5,069 bases of DNA from Candidatus Woesearchaeota archaeon. GTDB lineage: Archaea > Nanobdellota > Nanobdellia > SCGC-AAA011-G17 > GW2011-AR17. The notes under the pieces are model-generated. The model ran no database searches, was not told the origin of the DNA, and saw only the letters and a list, made by a program, of their open reading frames with translations. This document shows positions 3,826 to 5,069 of the stretch, in pieces; the first letter of the stretch is position 1; each line of letters begins with the position of its first letter. The translations under genes were made by a program, and so were the position numbers. The DNA lies in contig RFJO01000086.1 in the NCBI GenBank assembly GCA_003694495.1, positions 1 to 5,069 of the forward strand, read 5' to 3'.

Positions 3826-5057
3826 TGCCCAACATCTTTGTAATTCTAGACGGCGCAGCCGGGAGGACTGACGAGATTGACAACAAGTCATGTTATGAGG
3901 CCGCCAGTTTGCCCAACCTTGACTATTTCGCAAAGCAAGGCAAGTGCGGATTAAGTTATACTGTTGGCAAAGGCATTGCACCAGAGTCAGACGTTGCCGT
4001 TGTATCTTTGCTTGGTTACGATGCGTACAAGCATTTCACCGGCCGTGGCCCACTTGAGGCTTACGGTGCAGGTGTTAACTTACCTCAAGACTTTGTAGCA
4101 TTCCGTACTAACTTTGCAACAGTTTATGGTAACACTATTGTTGACCGGCGCGTAGGGAGAACGTTAACGACAAAAGAGTCAAAGAAGTTAGAGAAAGTTA
4201 TTAACTCTAAAGTAAAGCTTCCCTGCAACTTTGTTTATAAAAGCACAGTTGGCCATCGTGGCGTGTTGGTTCTTTATGGCAAGCTTGGTTCAGACTTAAC
4301 CAACGCTGATCCAGCATATGAGATAAAAGGCAAATTTGGTGTTGCCAAATCTAAAGGAAAAATGGAGCTCCAGGATGTTAAGGCTTTGAACAAAAAATCT
4401 CAAAAGACCGCATTAATACTTAACGACTTTATTTACCAGTCGTTTAAGGTTTTATCAAACAACAAATTAAACCTTGAACGCAAATCCAGGAAGTTATTAC
4501 CTGCCAACATAATTTTGCCTAGGGACGCCGGCAACCGTCTTCCAAAGTTTAGTCCTAAAAAGTCTTGGGCAGCCATAGTTTCAATGCCGTTAGAGAAAGG
4601 CATAGCCGAACTTTGCGGCATGCATGTTTATAGTTTTAAGTACCCAGAATACAAGTCAGGCAACATTTACAGTTATCTAGAGAAAGGTCTCAAAAAGACA
4701 ATTAAATCTTCTAAGTTTTACCTTAAAAAACACTGGGGTAAGTACGACAATTTTTACGTTCATTTTAAAGAGACAGACATTCCCGGCCACGACGGCAATC
4801 CTCAAGAAAAGATAAAAATGCTTGAACTGATTGACAAACACTTTTTCTCGTGGCTAAGAAAACGTTCAAATTTTAGGTTGCTTGTAGTATCAGACCACGC
4901 CACGCCTACAACTTTAAGGTCTCACTCCTCCGACCCGGTACCTTTTTTATTGTACGGCAATGGCAAGGACAAAGTTTCTTCATTTTCGGAAAAGGCTTGC
5001 AGCAAGGGCAGCCTTGGCATAAAAATTGGAAATTCTTTAATCAAGTTGTTAAATTAA
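3825..5057 (+). CDS. apgM: 2,3-bisphosphoglycerate-independent phosphoglycerate mutase, archaeal type
   Basis: Interconverts 3- and 2-phosphoglycerate in glycolysis/gluconeogenesis; a two-metal enzyme of the alkaline phosphatase superfamily, cytosolic. Seen in 410 residues: N-terminal VILDGAAGR (6-14; metal ligand D9), SLPNLDYFAKQG (28-39), APESDVAVVSLLGYD (52-66; catalytic nucleophile S55), GRGPLEAYGAG (73-83), DVAFRTNFAT-like block (89-99), DRRVGR (107-112), then KETDIPGHDG (315-324; ligands D318, H322), VSDHATP (355-361; D357, H358) and SHSSDPVPF (366-374; H367). All expected catalytic residues are present. The length is normal for ApgM. The ATG at 3825 is preferred over an upstream in-frame TTG at 3786 because family proteins start just before the DG motif, a TATA box fits this ATG, and the TTG would overlap the truD start. 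The usual GDR after DG is replaced by AGR, a mild variant. The gene is divergent from truD; its stop lies 12 nt from the window edge. Confidence 0.95.
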   Translation: MPNIFVILDGAAGRTDEIDNKSCYEAASLPNLDYFAKQGKCGLSYTVGKGIAPESDVAVVSLLGYDAYKHFTGRGPLEAYGAGVNLPQDFVAFRTNFATVYGNTIVDRRVGRTLTTKESKKLEKVINSKVKLPCNFVYKSTVGHRGVLVLYGKLGSDLTNADPAYEIKGKFGVAKSKGKMELQDVKALNKKSQKTALILNDFIYQSFKVLSNNKLNLERKSRKLLPANIILPRDAGNRLPKFSPKKSWAAIVSMPLEKGIAELCGMHVYSFKYPEYKSGNIYSYLEKGLKKTIKSSKFYLKKHWGKYDNFYVHFKETDIPGHDGNPQEKIKMLELIDKHFFSWLRKRSNFRLLVVSDHATPTTLRSHSSDPVPFLLYGNGKDKVSSFSEKACSKGSLGIKIGNSLIKLLN

Positions 5058-5069
5058 TCACTCAAATAC

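Overview
The window looks like a piece of an archaeal chromosome, probably from a small-genome, AT-rich lineage such as DPANN. That lineage placement is inference. The archaeal call rests on three things. TATA-box elements (TTTATAAA and close variants) sit about 26-28 nt upstream of several start codons that have no Shine-Dalgarno, which is the leaderless layout. Bare T-tracts occur where terminators are expected. The gene content also fits: an archaeal-type cofactor-independent phosphoglycerate mutase (ApgM), TruD, and a short SlyD-like FKBP. The window has no mobile element, CRISPR array, rRNA or tRNA, and no gene-free stretch longer than about 80 bases.

Layout. On the + strand from the left edge come an LPLAT/MGAT-like acyltransferase (4-993), a small putative zinc-binding protein of unknown function (1043-1390) and an FKBP-type peptidyl-prolyl isomerase (1471-1902). 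On the - strand, reading from 3786 leftwards, come truD (3786-2842), an unrecognised helical 198-residue protein (2824-2228) and an unrecognised helical 109-residue protein (2228-1899). This cluster converges on the FKBP gene with a 4-nt overlap. On the + strand from 3825 is apgM, divergent from truD across a 38-nt spacer that holds both promoters.

Function. The recognisable genes are housekeeping: lipid acylation, protein folding, tRNA pseudouridylation and glycolysis/gluconeogenesis. They do not form one pathway. The two unrecognised - strand genes share a TGATG stop/start junction with a strong Shine-Dalgarno, so they look like a co-translated pair and may form a complex. They are the most plausible uncharacterised unit here.

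Expression signals are unusually legible. Leaderless starts are predicted for the zinc protein, the 198-residue protein, truD and apgM. Shine-Dalgarno starts are used by FKBP (with a roughly 30-nt leader) and by the internal 109-residue cistron. I see no convincing new defence or mobile system; the best leads are the paired helical genes and the compact promoter architecture.
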